From Pseudomonas sp. MYb327 (GTDB taxonomy: Bacteria; Pseudomonadota; Gammaproteobacteria; Pseudomonadales; Pseudomonadaceae), in the NCBI RefSeq assembly GCF_040438925.1, contig NZ_CP159258.1, forward strand, positions 5,479,001-5,543,000: DNA of 64,000 nt, read 5' to 3'. A program made the translations under genes and the position numbers. Below the pieces are notes generated by a model that saw nothing but the letters and a program-made list of their open reading frames with translations, ran no database searches and was not told the DNA's origin. Of the stretch, positions 19,160-27,947 are shown in pieces (position 1 is the first letter of the stretch; each line of letters begins with the position of its first letter).

Positions 19160-20590
19160 TTAGCGAATAAACAGTTTCTGAATCAGTTTCTGAATGGATT
19201 TGCCATACGGCGGGTAAATCAATTTCGCCGCGTTGAAGCGCTGTTTGATCAGCACGCCCTTGGCTTTGCTGAAGGTCAGGAAGCCTTCGTGTCCGTGGTA
19301 ATGGCCCATGCCCGAGGCGCCAATGCCGCCGAACGGCATGTCGTCCTGGGCGACATGCAGCAGGGTGTCGTTCAGGCACACGCCGCCGGAATGGGTTTCG
19401 TGGAGGACGCGATTTTGCTCGCGCTTGTCGTAGCCGAAGTAGTACAGCGCCAGTGGGCGAGGGCGCTGATTGATATAGGCAAACGCCTGATCCAGATCCT
19501 TGTACGGCACGATCGGCAGCAGCGGGCCGAAGATTTCGTCCTGCATCACGGTCATCTCATCGCTGACGTTTAACAGCAGGCTATGCCCCATGCGGCGTCC
19601 CTGACCCTGCTCGAACAGCGGAATCAGCTGCGCGCCCTTGCTGGTGGCATCGCTGACGTAGCCGTTGAGCCGCGCCAGTTGTCGGTCATTGATGATCGCG
19701 GTGTAGTCCGGATTGTCGGCCAGGGTCGGATAAAACCCGCGAACCACCTGACGATAAGCGTCGACGAAGTCATCCACACGCGCTTCCGGTACCAGTACGT
19801 AATCCGGTGCCACGCAGGTCTGGCCAGCGTTGAGTGTTTTACCGAAAGCGATGCGTTCGGCGGCGTCTTTGAGGGGCACGTCGTGGGAAACGATGGCAGG
19901 GGACTTGCCGCCCAGTTCCAGCGTCACCGGCGTCAGGTTCTCTGCCGCCGCGCGCATTACGTGTTTGCCAATGCTGGTGGCGCCGGTGAAGAGCAAGTGA
20001 TCAAAGCGCAGGCGCGAAAACGCGACACCGATATCGGCTTCGCCCAGTACCACGCAGACCAGGTCTTCGGGGAAGATCCGCCCCAGCAATTCCTTCATCA
20101 GCAAACCGGTGGCAGGCGTCGACTCGCTGAGTTTGAGCATTACTCGATTGCCCGCCGACAACGCACCCACCAAAGGCCCGATGGCCAGATACAGCGGGTA
20201 GTTCCACGGTACGATCACCCCAATCACGCCCAGCGGCTGGTACACCACTTTCGCCGAGGCTGGCTGGAAAGCCACGCCAACCTTGCGTCGCGACGCCTTC
20301 ATCCAGCCGTTGAGATGCCGGCTGGCGTAATGGATACCGTGCAGGCTCGGCATCAGTTCGGCGAGCAGGGTTTCGTCGGCGCTGCGGTGGCTGAAGTCCT
20401 GGCTGATCGCATCGATCAAGGCCTGACGTTCATTGTTCAACAAATCCTTCAGCGCCTTGAGCCACTGCTGACGCTGGGCGGCAGGTGGCATCGGGTTGGC
20501 GGCATAGGCTGCGCGTTGGGCATCGAACAGGGATTGGAGCTCATCCAAAGGCTGCTGTAGGTTTTGCAGGTAGGAAATGTCAGCAGTCAT
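19160..20590 (-). CDS. laoC: Aldehyde dehydrogenase LaoC (coniferyl-aldehyde-dehydrogenase type)
   Basis: A 476-residue NAD(P)-dependent aldehyde dehydrogenase. The catalytic Cys is C259 in NAGQTCVAP and the general base is E225 in VTLELGGKSP; GATSIGKHV and the IVPWNYPLYLAIGPLVGAL substrate/cofactor regions are intact. The sequence belongs to the coniferyl aldehyde dehydrogenase subgroup, whose members also handle fatty aldehydes. As first gene of laoC-laoB-laoA it should oxidise the long-chain aldehyde made by LaoA to the fatty acid. A 30-base palindrome lies 29 bases before its start and is probably the LaoR operator. Confidence 0.88.
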   Translation of the reverse strand: MTADISYLQNLQQPLDELQSLFDAQRAAYAANPMPPAAQRQQWLKALKDLLNNERQALIDAISQDFSHRSADETLLAELMPSLHGIHYASRHLNGWMKASRRKVGVAFQPASAKVVYQPLGVIGVIVPWNYPLYLAIGPLVGALSAGNRVMLKLSESTPATGLLMKELLGRIFPEDLVCVVLGEADIGVAFSRLRFDHLLFTGATSIGKHVMRAAAENLTPVTLELGGKSPAIVSHDVPLKDAAERIAFGKTLNAGQTCVAPDYVLVPEARVDDFVDAYRQVVRGFYPTLADNPDYTAIINDRQLARLNGYVSDATSKGAQLIPLFEQGQGRRMGHSLLLNVSDEMTVMQDEIFGPLLPIVPYKDLDQAFAYINQRPRPLALYYFGYDKREQNRVLHETHSGGVCLNDTLLHVAQDDMPFGGIGASGMGHYHGHEGFLTFSKAKGVLIKQRFNAAKLIYPPYGKSIQKLIQKLFIR

Positions 20591-20618
20591 GGTCGGCTCC
20601 GGATTTATTGTAATGAGG

Positions 20619-20648
20619 GACTTTTTAGAGTCTATGCTCTAGAAAGTC
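20619..20648. promoter_or_regulatory. Predicted LaoR operator (30-bp palindrome)
   Basis: The sequence reads GACTTTTTAGAG, then TCTATG, then CTCTAGAAAGTC. Its two 12-base arms are reverse complements except for one position. It lies between the divergent genes laoC and laoR, close to the laoC start, as expected for a TetR-family operator. Confidence 0.75.
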
Positions 20649-20736
20649 AAATGACATTCTGGCGCAGCTTTGTTTTATCCCCTTGCGGATAGGTCGTAAG
20701 ATGCCCGGCAACGCACTCTGAAGTTAAGCTCAAGCC

Positions 20737-21408
20737 ATGGCCCCACGGATAAAAACCAGCGAGCGCATCGTGCAGAACAGCCTGGAGCTGTTCAATCAGC
20801 AGGGCGAGCGCAGCATCAGCACCAACCACATTGCTGCCCACATGGAGATTTCTCCGGGCAACCTGTACTACCACTTCCCTAACAAGCAGGCGATCATCGC
20901 CGTGCTGTTCAGTGAGTACGAAAGCCTGGTGGACAGCTTCCTGCGTCCGCCTCAGGGCCGCGCTGCCACGGTGGAAGACAAGCGCTTCTACCTCAAGGAA
21001 TTGCTCTCGGCGATGTGGCGCTACCGGTTCTTGCATCGCGATCTTGAGCACTTGCTCGATAGCGACTCTGATCTGGCCGCGCGCTACCGGCGTTTTTCAC
21101 AGCGTTGCCTGATCCAGGGCACGCACATCTACGAAGGCTTCGTTGCGGCCGGCATCCTCAAGATGGATCGAGTGCAGATCGAATCCCTGACGCTCAATGC
21201 CTGGATCATCCTCACGTCCTGGGTGCGCTTTCTGTGCACCACGCGAGAAAACTCCAGCCATCTCAGCGAGCAAGCGATTAAACGCGGGGTGTATCAGGTG
21301 CTGGTCCTGGAGGCCGGATTCGTCACCGATCAGGCCCGGGCCGAGGTGAACGCCTTGTTCGAAGAATTTTACGTGCCGCTGGCCCAAGCGCTGGAAGAAG
21401 TGCAGTAG
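20737..21408 (+). CDS. laoR: TetR-family repressor LaoR
   Basis: A 223-residue regulator with an N-terminal TetR helix-turn-helix at residues 8-55 (NSLELFNQQGERSISTNHIA then ISPGNLYYHFPNKQAI). The C-terminal domain matches the longer TetR_C group with IILTSWVRFLCTTRE. It is divergent from laoC-laoB-laoA. In P. aeruginosa LaoR represses the lao genes and is relieved by long-chain substrate-derived ligands; the same is inferred here. The intergenic palindrome at 20619-20648 is the likely binding site and may also control laoR itself. Confidence 0.85.
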   Translation: MAPRIKTSERIVQNSLELFNQQGERSISTNHIAAHMEISPGNLYYHFPNKQAIIAVLFSEYESLVDSFLRPPQGRAATVEDKRFYLKELLSAMWRYRFLHRDLEHLLDSDSDLAARYRRFSQRCLIQGTHIYEGFVAAGILKMDRVQIESLTLNAWIILTSWVRFLCTTRENSSHLSEQAIKRGVYQVLVLEAGFVTDQARAEVNALFEEFYVPLAQALEEVQ

Positions 21409-21440
21409 GATCGGGTTTCGCCCAATCACAGGAGCCCGTT

Positions 21441-22295
21441 ATGCCCATTGCGCAACTGATCAGCCCGCAAGCACTGGACCTGAAAAAGGAGCAGCCAGGG
21501 TTGGTGGTTCTGGATTGTCGTTTTGCCCTCGAAGACCCGGATTACGGTCAGCGCAGCTATGCCGAAGGACACATCGCCGGATCGAGTTTTGCCGATCTGG
21601 AACGTGATCTCAGCGGGAAAGTGATCAAGGGCGTGACCGGGCGCCATCCGTTGCCGGAGCCGGCCGATTTGATCGAACGCCTGCAAGCTTGGGGCATCAA
21701 CGCCGACACTGAAGTGGTTTTGTACGATGATGGCCCGGGTGCTTTCGCGGCGCGGGCCTGGTGGTTGCTGGCCTGGCTGGGCAAGCGCGATGGCGTGTTT
21801 ATCCTCGATGGCGGGCTCAAGGCCTGGCACGCGGCCGGTTTGCCGTTGAGCCTGGATGCACCGTCGATCACCCGCGGGTCCTTTGCCGGCACGCCTGACG
21901 ATTCGCTGCTGCTCAGTGCAGAACGGTTGCAGAAACGTCTCGCCAAACCCGAACTGACCTTGCTCGACGCCCGCGCGTTGCCGCGCTTCAAGGGTGAAAT
22001 GGAGCCGATCGACCCGATTGCCGGGCACATCCCCGGTGCGCAATGCGCGGCGTTCGCCGACAACCTCGGCAGCGACGGGCGTTTTCTGCCGGCGGATCAG
22101 CTCAAACAGCGTTTTGCCGCGAAGCTGGGTGATCGGTCGCCGAATGATCTGGTGGCGTATTGCGGCTCCGGCGTGACGGCTTGCCATAACCTGTTTGCGT
22201 TGTGTCTGGCGGGTTATCCGCTGGGGGCGTTGTATGCCGGGTCCTGGAGTGAGTGGATCAATGACCCTTCACGCGGGATCGCCACAGGCGATTAA
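21441..22295 (+). CDS. sseA: Thiosulfate/3-mercaptopyruvate sulfurtransferase
   Basis: A 284-residue protein of two rhodanese domains. The first (about 1-125) is structural and has lost the active cysteine; the second carries C241 in YCGSGVTACHN, and CGSGVTA is the loop of 3-mercaptopyruvate sulfurtransferases rather than classical rhodaneses (CRxGx[R/T]). It transfers sulfur from 3-mercaptopyruvate to thiol acceptors in the cytoplasm. It begins 32 bases after laoR on the same strand but looks functionally unrelated. A REP doublet follows. Confidence 0.9.
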   Translation: MPIAQLISPQALDLKKEQPGLVVLDCRFALEDPDYGQRSYAEGHIAGSSFADLERDLSGKVIKGVTGRHPLPEPADLIERLQAWGINADTEVVLYDDGPGAFAARAWWLLAWLGKRDGVFILDGGLKAWHAAGLPLSLDAPSITRGSFAGTPDDSLLLSAERLQKRLAKPELTLLDARALPRFKGEMEPIDPIAGHIPGAQCAAFADNLGSDGRFLPADQLKQRFAAKLGDRSPNDLVAYCGSGVTACHNLFALCLAGYPLGALYAGSWSEWINDPSRGIATGD

Positions 22296-22306
22296 ACGCA
22301 CACTTC

Positions 22307-22394
22307 TGTAGGAGCTGGCTTGCCAGCGATTGAGACGACGCGGTGCTTCGGATTGATGGCGTCACCGTTCATCGCTGGCAAGCCAGCTCCTACA
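22307..22394. repeat. REP doublet overlapping the end of the araC-type gene
   Basis: Inverted REP cores lie between convergent sseA and the AraC-family gene. The right arm overlaps the last codons of the regulator: the TAG stop (22390-22392 on the minus strand) is inside the CTGTAGGAG of the REP. Confidence 0.9.
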
Positions 22395-23241
22395 GTTCGA
22401 CACACGCTCTGAGAGATTGCCCGGCACTGCGATACGCCCCCGGCCCCACGCCATACACCTGCTTGAACTGCCGACTCAAATGACTCTGATCGGCAAAGCC
22501 CAATTGCGTCGCGACCTCCAGCGGTAAACAACCACTCTGCAACAACGCCCGCGCCCGGGCGATGCGCTGCTGCATCAGCCAGGTGTGCGGCGGCATGCCG
22601 GTAGCACGACGGAACACCCGGGCAAAATGGAACGGCGACAGGTTCACCGCCGCTGCCAGTTCTTCCAGCGAGGGCGGCGCGGCCAATTGCGTGTGCAGCA
22701 AGTCCTTGGCCAATGCCACCGCCCGGTGTTCCTTGCCAGGTTTGCCGGCATCAGGCACCGACCCGTGACGCTGCAGCAGCGACAGCATCAGCTCCCGCCA
22801 TGCGGTTTGTTGTTGCAGTGCGGTGACTGGGCTTTCGAGCAGGCGGTGCAGCTGGCAAAAACCGTTCACCAGGTCCGCATCGCGATACAGCGTGGCGCCA
22901 AACGCTGGCAGGTTGTGGGTCGGCAGTTCGAGTTCGGCCAGCAGCGAGAGAATCTGCCCGCTGTCCGGATAAAACGCCCGATACAACCAGCCGTCCTCCG
23001 TGCCCTTGTGACCGGTGTGCAGTTCATCAGGGTTGATCAGCACCAGCGTGCCACTGCCCGCCAAATGCTCCGCACCGCGATAGCGATACCGTTGGGCGCC
23101 GGCCATGATCATGCCAATCACATAGCCGTCATGCACGTGAGGCGCGAAACGTTGCTCGATATAGCGCGCCGATAGCAACTCGACTCCGGCCAGCGGTGCC
23201 GTTTGCCAGAAGTGAATCGATTCGCCCTGATCGCTGCCCAT
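22390..23241 (-). CDS. AraC-family transcriptional regulator
   Basis: A 283-residue regulator. The N-terminal half is a cupin-type ligand-binding domain (HVHDGYVIGMIMAGAQRYRYRG, LINPDELHTGHKG). The C-terminal ~100 residues carry two helix-turn-helix units, AAAVNLSPFHFARVFRRATG and VATQLGFADQSHLSRQFKQ, followed by the conserved VYGVGPGAYR. Regulators of this type often control an adjacent exporter or enzyme, but no obvious target is beside it. It follows the YheT hydrolase gene by 3 bases, so the two probably share a transcript. Its stop codon is provided by a REP element. Confidence 0.88.
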   Translation of the reverse strand: MGSDQGESIHFWQTAPLAGVELLSARYIEQRFAPHVHDGYVIGMIMAGAQRYRYRGAEHLAGSGTLVLINPDELHTGHKGTEDGWLYRAFYPDSGQILSLLAELELPTHNLPAFGATLYRDADLVNGFCQLHRLLESPVTALQQQTAWRELMLSLLQRHGSVPDAGKPGKEHRAVALAKDLLHTQLAAPPSLEELAAAVNLSPFHFARVFRRATGMPPHTWLMQQRIARARALLQSGCLPLEVATQLGFADQSHLSRQFKQVYGVGPGAYRSAGQSLRACVEL

Positions 23242-23244
23242 TGC

Positions 23245-24231
23245 TTACTCGCGACCTGCCGAGGTCAGCCATTGGGGAATGCGGCGTTCCAGGTAATAGC
23301 CCGGCTGGCGTACCGAACCGTCGACGAATCCGACATGACCGCCCTTGGCCTGCAACTCGAATTGCGTGCAGGCGGACAATTCATCGGCGTGCGGCAAGCT
23401 GTGAGGAAAGACGAAGGGATCGTCCGCAGCCTGAATGATCAGGGTCGGCGTACGTATTTCCCCAAGGAAGTAGCGGCTGGAAGCGCGGCGATAGTAATCC
23501 TCGGCGTCGTCGAAACCGTTCAATGGTGCGGTTACCCGGCCATCGAAGTCCCAGAACGTGCGCATGTTTTCCAATGAGCCGAGCGCGGCCAGTGCAGCCA
23601 GGCCATCCTCGCGCCCGTCATGCTGGAACTGCCGTTGCTTGTTCTTGATGTACGCCAGCATCTCACGCATGAAATGCGCCTGGTACACCTTGGAAAATCC
23701 TTGGCCGATCCGGTCGGCGCATTGGTCCAGCCGAAACGGCACCGACACCGCTACTGCGCCGAGCACGCCGCTGTTGCTGCCGGTTTCGCCCAGATGCTTG
23801 AGCAAGACATTGCCGCCCAGGGAATAACCGACCGCGTACAACGGTGCGAGTGGGCGTTTGGCCCGCAGGTGCCTGATGGTTTCGGCCAGGTCTTCGCTGG
23901 CGCCGGAATGGTAGCTGCGCGGCAACAGATTGGGTTCGCCCGAACAACCGCGCCAGTTCAGCGCGACGCTGGCCCAACCTTGATCCCCGAGAGCCTTTTG
24001 CATCCCGGCCACATACGGCGAATTCGAAGAGCCGGTCAGCCCGTGCAACACCAGCACCAAAGGTGCCTCGGCGCTGTGCGGGCCGTGCCAGTCGAGGTCG
24101 AGAAAGTCGCCATCTTCAAGCCACAAGCGTTCGCGCTCGCGCTCGATGTGCGTGGTTTTGCGCCACAGCGGTCCCCATAAGGTCTGCAAGTGCGGGTTGC
24201 CGAGGCCGAAGGCGGGGGTGAAGGTTTTCAT
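23245..24231 (-). CDS. YheT-family alpha/beta hydrolase
   Basis: A 328-residue alpha/beta hydrolase. The start PAFGLGNPHLQTLWGP is characteristic of the YheT/EMB8 group. VLVLHGLTGSSNSPY forms the oxyanion region, and the nucleophile is in AVGYSLGGN. The acid and histidine should be in IQAADDPFVFP and GGHVGFVDG. The natural substrate of bacterial YheT is not known; esterase activity on lipids is the usual proposal. It sits just upstream of an AraC-family gene with a 3-base gap. No Shine-Dalgarno is evident before the ATG at 24231. Confidence 0.88.
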   Translation of the reverse strand: MKTFTPAFGLGNPHLQTLWGPLWRKTTHIERERERLWLEDGDFLDLDWHGPHSAEAPLVLVLHGLTGSSNSPYVAGMQKALGDQGWASVALNWRGCSGEPNLLPRSYHSGASEDLAETIRHLRAKRPLAPLYAVGYSLGGNVLLKHLGETGSNSGVLGAVAVSVPFRLDQCADRIGQGFSKVYQAHFMREMLAYIKNKQRQFQHDGREDGLAALAALGSLENMRTFWDFDGRVTAPLNGFDDAEDYYRRASSRYFLGEIRTPTLIIQAADDPFVFPHSLPHADELSACTQFELQAKGGHVGFVDGSVRQPGYYLERRIPQWLTSAGRE

Positions 24232-24378
24232 GGGGAATTGGGGGGTGGCTTGTAGTGAGACATTCTATTCAATTGCAGACCGTTGCTTGCGAAATGCAGA
24301 GGAGCACATGGAGCGTGTCGTGCTCGCCGCAAGTTGCTAACTTGCCATAAACCAGATGGATTCGCGACCGATGAAAAC

Positions 24379-24414
24379 AGGCCCCTGTGCAGTGGGAACA
24401 CCGGGGCCGGTTTT
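24379..24414. terminator. Terminator-like hairpin, probably bidirectional
   Basis: GGCCCC (24380-24385) pairs with GGGGCC (24403-24408). AAAAC lies to the left and GGTTTT to the right. It lies just downstream of the M16-like gene read on the minus strand. Confidence 0.6.
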
Positions 24415-24427
24415 CCAGAACTGATGA

Positions 24428-25699
24428 TCAGGCAGAGGTCCCGGTTACGTCGGAGGTATTTTTCTCGATGGGAAACACATGAGCCACGGTTGCGCGTTCG
24501 CGGGTGAAGCAAGCGTTGGCTGCCCGCTGAATATCCTGCGCAGTGACGCTGCGTAATTGCGCGACCTCAAGATCGATCAACTGCCATGGCTGAGCAGTTG
24601 CAACAAGATGACCGATGCTCCTCGACCGTTCAAAGGGGTTGTCATAGAGCGCTTGCAGAGTGGTGCTTTCCTGCATGGTGGCGGGCTCGATTTCCTCGTG
24701 AGTGAACGGCACGCGCTTGACGTCATCCAGCAATGCCCACAGATCAGCTTCGGCTTGCTGCGGATCACCCTTGAAGTAGAAAGCGAGGGTGAATTGATTA
24801 TTGGCTCGACAGAGTCGAAAGACATTCGCAAAGATTGTCGAGCGGTCGTCATTCTCGAATGACTTCAGGCGTGCGGAGGACTTAAACAGGCAATCCAGGA
24901 CTTCCAGTGCTCTGACGGATTGCGGGTCGGCGGCGTTTTCCATCCCCGGTGTGTTGAATATGAAGAGCATCAGCGGGTAGTCGGTATCCAGAAATTGCGT
25001 TATCTGGCGGTAGCCGGGTTCTGTCGGTCCTTTTATCAAGGGCCTGAAGGGAGCGACGCGCTGGTCCTCCGATCCAAAGTGTCGCTCGACCAGTCGTTTT
25101 GCCTCTTCAGCCTCGACATCGCCGACAATCACCAGGCAGGCATTACTGGGGCAATACCGGCTCTGGCGCCAGTTTCTGAGATGTTCGAAGGTCAGTCGCT
25201 CAAGATTGTCGGCAATCGTTTCCCGGGGCCTGTAGTAACTGTGCCCGGTGGTTACCAGTGCGTCGATTTCCGGACTAAAACTAACTGCAGATATGAACAA
25301 GGACTTTTCCTTGTTGTACAGAAGTGCCTCGTCCAGACAAGTGCGCAGCAATTCATCCGATAGTTCGTCCGTCATGATGGTCGACTGGATTTTGAGAGCG
25401 CTTTCCAGGTGTTCGGGGGCGATCAGTAGGCTGTCGCTCAACCTTTCAAGGCCTCCGAAGTTTTGATGAGTGGCTCCGGTCTCTTTGATGAAGTCGTCAT
25501 AGTCACGCATCAGAGCATCTTGTAATACCGCTGTGACCCCGAAATCTTCGGGGCGCTCGTCATCAGTTCCTACGGCAAAAACCAGTGTGATTCCGACCTG
25601 AGGGCTTCTGTGATCCTCGCGGACAATGACCCTCAGGCCATTGTCGAGGGTTAACTCATGGGTGGGGTTGGGCGTTCGTTCAGTCGTTAGCTTGTTCAT
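24428..25699 (-). CDS. Degenerate M16-like protein lacking the zinc site
   Basis: A 423-residue protein clearly related to the active M16B peptidase encoded at 27940-29295. Both begin PTHE(L/F)TLDNGL(R/K)V(I/V)VREDHR and both end with an FTRER...VAHV segment. This copy has no signal peptide: it starts where the mature part of the other begins. The zinc motif HALEH of the paralogue is replaced by AVLQD (residues 57-61), so both histidines and the catalytic glutamate are gone. The gene is visibly richer in A and T than its neighbours and has a poor Shine-Dalgarno. It may be a decaying duplicate or a non-catalytic cytoplasmic partner. The open frame is intact over its full length, which argues for some function. 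Confidence 0.8.
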   Translation of the reverse strand: MNKLTTERTPNPTHELTLDNGLRVIVREDHRSPQVGITLVFAVGTDDERPEDFGVTAVLQDALMRDYDDFIKETGATHQNFGGLERLSDSLLIAPEHLESALKIQSTIMTDELSDELLRTCLDEALLYNKEKSLFISAVSFSPEIDALVTTGHSYYRPRETIADNLERLTFEHLRNWRQSRYCPSNACLVIVGDVEAEEAKRLVERHFGSEDQRVAPFRPLIKGPTEPGYRQITQFLDTDYPLMLFIFNTPGMENAADPQSVRALEVLDCLFKSSARLKSFENDDRSTIFANVFRLCRANNQFTLAFYFKGDPQQAEADLWALLDDVKRVPFTHEEIEPATMQESTTLQALYDNPFERSRSIGHLVATAQPWQLIDLEVAQLRSVTAQDIQRAANACFTRERATVAHVFPIEKNTSDVTGTSA

Positions 25700-25839
25700 C
25701 CGTTAATCATCCATGCATCCATGCGAGACATTTCGCACGTTTACGATGAGCCAGAAACAGAGAAACAAACCACTTCAGATGTGTTGCGTTTTAAGAAACA
25801 GCCGTCGTACCGGGCAGGCCAGCGGCCTGCCCGTGCGCT

Positions 25840-26457
25840 TTATTCAGCGGGTTTTTCAGCGAGGCGTTGCCACAACGAGTAATACACGCGCCCGGATTTT
25901 TGCTCCCGGTGCAGGCGCCAGTTGCCCGGCAGGCCGAGGGTCGACGGCGCGGATTCGCTTTCGGTGTACACCCACGCATCCTCTGCCAGCCATTGGCGCT
26001 CTTCTAACAGCGTGCAGACGGCAGGCAGCAGGTTTTGATTGAACGGCGGGTCGAGGAACACCAAGTCGTAGGCGACCGCTGGTTGGGTTTCCAGATAACG
26101 CAGCGCATCGGCGGTCTGGACCTGGCCGTTGGTGCAGCGCAGGGTGCCCAAGTGCTCCTTGAGGCTGGACACGGCGAGGCTGCTGGCGTCCAGCGCCTGG
26201 CCCATGGCGGCGCCACGGGACAAGGCTTCGAGAAACAGCGCGCCGCTGCCGGCGAATGGATCGAGCACTTTGGCGCCAGGAACGTATGGCGCGAGCCAGT
26301 TGAACAGGGTTTCGCGCACCCGGTCCGGCGTCGGGCGCAGGCCCGGAGCGTCAGGGAAGCTCAGCTTACGGCTGCGCCATTCGCCGCCGATGATGCGCAA
26401 TTGGTTCACGCCGTTATGCACGTTATGAACTGGTTTTTTTGGGCGAGAAGTGGCCAT
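25840..26457 (-). CDS. rsmD: 16S rRNA (guanine-966-N2) methyltransferase
   Basis: A 205-residue SAM-dependent methyltransferase modifying G966 of 16S rRNA during 30S assembly. Motifs are RIIGGEWRSRKLSFP, PTPDRVRETLFNWL, VLDPFAGSGALFLEALSRGA for SAM binding, and the catalytic LVFLDPPF. The ATG shares a base with the TAA stop of the upstream M16 gene (TAATG), so the two are translationally coupled. Confidence 0.95.
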   Translation of the reverse strand: MATSRPKKPVHNVHNGVNQLRIIGGEWRSRKLSFPDAPGLRPTPDRVRETLFNWLAPYVPGAKVLDPFAGSGALFLEALSRGAAMGQALDASSLAVSSLKEHLGTLRCTNGQVQTADALRYLETQPAVAYDLVFLDPPFNQNLLPAVCTLLEERQWLAEDAWVYTESESAPSTLGLPGNWRLHREQKSGRVYYSLWQRLAEKPAE

Positions 26458-27947
26458 TAATGCTCCGGAACCCCGAGCGGTTGCTCGGCAGGTTTATCAG
26501 ATGGGGCCGGTAACGGCTTTTGCGGCACGGTCGGGCCAGCGCTGACGATGACCATTTTGTCCGTGCTCAAGTGTTTGTTCAGTGCGGCTTTGACTTGCTC
26601 GACGGTCAGGTTCTGGGACTGTTGCATGAAGTCTTCCAGATGACTCAGCGGCAGATTATAGAAGCCGATGGCGCCCAGTTGGCCGACGATATCGGCGTTG
26701 CTGGCGGTGGACAGCGGGAAGCTGCCGGCCAGTTCGCGCTTGGCGTCGTCGAGTTCTTTTTCGGTCGGCCCGGTTTTAAGGTAATCGGCGAGAACGTCCT
26801 GCACCAGTTTCAGGGTGCCTTCGCTCATTTCGGCGCGGGTTTGCAGGTTGATCATGAACGGGCCACGCGCCTGCATCGGGGTGAAGCCCGAATACACGCC
26901 GTACGCCAGGCCGCGCTTCTCGCGTACTTCGCTCATTAGCCGAGTACCGAAACCGCCGCCGCCAAGAATCTGGTTACCCATGGACAGTGCCGCGTAGTCC
27001 GGGTCGTCACGGTCGATACCCATTTGCGCGAGCATCAGGTTGGTCTGTTTCGACGGGAATTCGATGTGACCGATGCTGGCCTTGGGTTCGGCCGGTTGCG
27101 CGATCTTCGGCAGGGCGGGTCCCTTGGGCAGGCCGGCGGACACCTGCGCGGCAATGGCTTCAGCTTCGGCGCGGGACAAATCGCCAACCAGTGCGATCAC
27201 CACGTTACCCGCCGCGTAGGCTTTCTCGTGGAAGGCCCGCAACTGCGCGATGGTGATGGCTGGAACAGTGTTGGCAGTGCCATCGCTGGCGTGCGCGTAC
27301 GGATGATCGCCGTACAGGCGGTTCATCAGTTCCAGGCTGGCGAGTTTGCCGGGGTTCTGTTTCTGATACTCGAAACCGGCAAGCATCTGGTTCTTGATGC
27401 GGGCAAACGAGTCGGCGGGGAAGGAGGGTTTGCCGACGACTTCGGTAAACAACTTCAATGCCGGTTCACGTTTATCCACAGCGCTGAGGCTGCGCAGGGA
27501 CGCAACGGCCATGTCTTTGTAAGCGCCATTGCCGAAATCGGCGCCCAGGCCTTCGAAGCCCTGGGCGATGACGCTGACGTCCTTGCCGGCCACGCCTTCA
27601 TTGAGCATGGCATTGGTCAGCAGTGCCAGACCGGGCGCGGCGCCATCCTGGCTACTGCCGGCGGCAAAGATCAGGCGCATGTCGAACATTGGCAACTCGC
27701 GCGCTTCGACAAACAACACCTTGGCGCCTTCGGCGGTGTTCCAGGTCTGCACGTCAAGTTTGCGGTGGCTCGGTGGCTTGCCGTTGAGTTCGGTCAGCGA
27801 TTGCAGCTTCTGACTGGCCTTGGCTTTGTCCAGCGCTTCGCTGGCATTGGACTCTTCTGTTTTTGAGAAATAGAACGCGGCGGACCCGATCAGGGCGACG
27901 ACGATCAGGCCGAGCAGGGCCAAGCGTGGTTTTTTACGCTCACTCAT
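26457..27947 (-). CDS. M16-family zinc-protease-like subunit without HxxEH
   Basis: A 496-residue M16 homologue anchored by one N-terminal membrane helix (ALLGLIVVALIGSAAFYF, about residues 8-26), facing the periplasm. The position of the zinc motif reads LLTNAMLNEGVAG, without the histidines. The C-terminal half carries the Arg/Tyr pair region (EVREKRGLAYGVYSGF). It thus looks like the non-catalytic partner in a two-subunit M16B peptidase, with the 27940-29295 product as the catalytic half, as shown for other bacterial M16B pairs. The start at 27947 overlaps the upstream gene by 8 bases. The C-terminal tail is proline-rich. Confidence 0.88.
   Translation of the reverse strand: MSERKKPRLALLGLIVVALIGSAAFYFSKTEESNASEALDKAKASQKLQSLTELNGKPPSHRKLDVQTWNTAEGAKVLFVEARELPMFDMRLIFAAGSSQDGAAPGLALLTNAMLNEGVAGKDVSVIAQGFEGLGADFGNGAYKDMAVASLRSLSAVDKREPALKLFTEVVGKPSFPADSFARIKNQMLAGFEYQKQNPGKLASLELMNRLYGDHPYAHASDGTANTVPAITIAQLRAFHEKAYAAGNVVIALVGDLSRAEAEAIAAQVSAGLPKGPALPKIAQPAEPKASIGHIEFPSKQTNLMLAQMGIDRDDPDYAALSMGNQILGGGGFGTRLMSEVREKRGLAYGVYSGFTPMQARGPFMINLQTRAEMSEGTLKLVQDVLADYLKTGPTEKELDDAKRELAGSFPLSTASNADIVGQLGAIGFYNLPLSHLEDFMQQSQNLTVEQVKAALNKHLSTDKMVIVSAGPTVPQKPLPAPSDKPAEQPLGVPEH

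Noticed and set aside
24428..25699. Calling the M16-like gene a pseudogene
   Set aside because: The frame is uninterrupted and both ends of the fold are present; loss of the active site alone does not make it a pseudogene.
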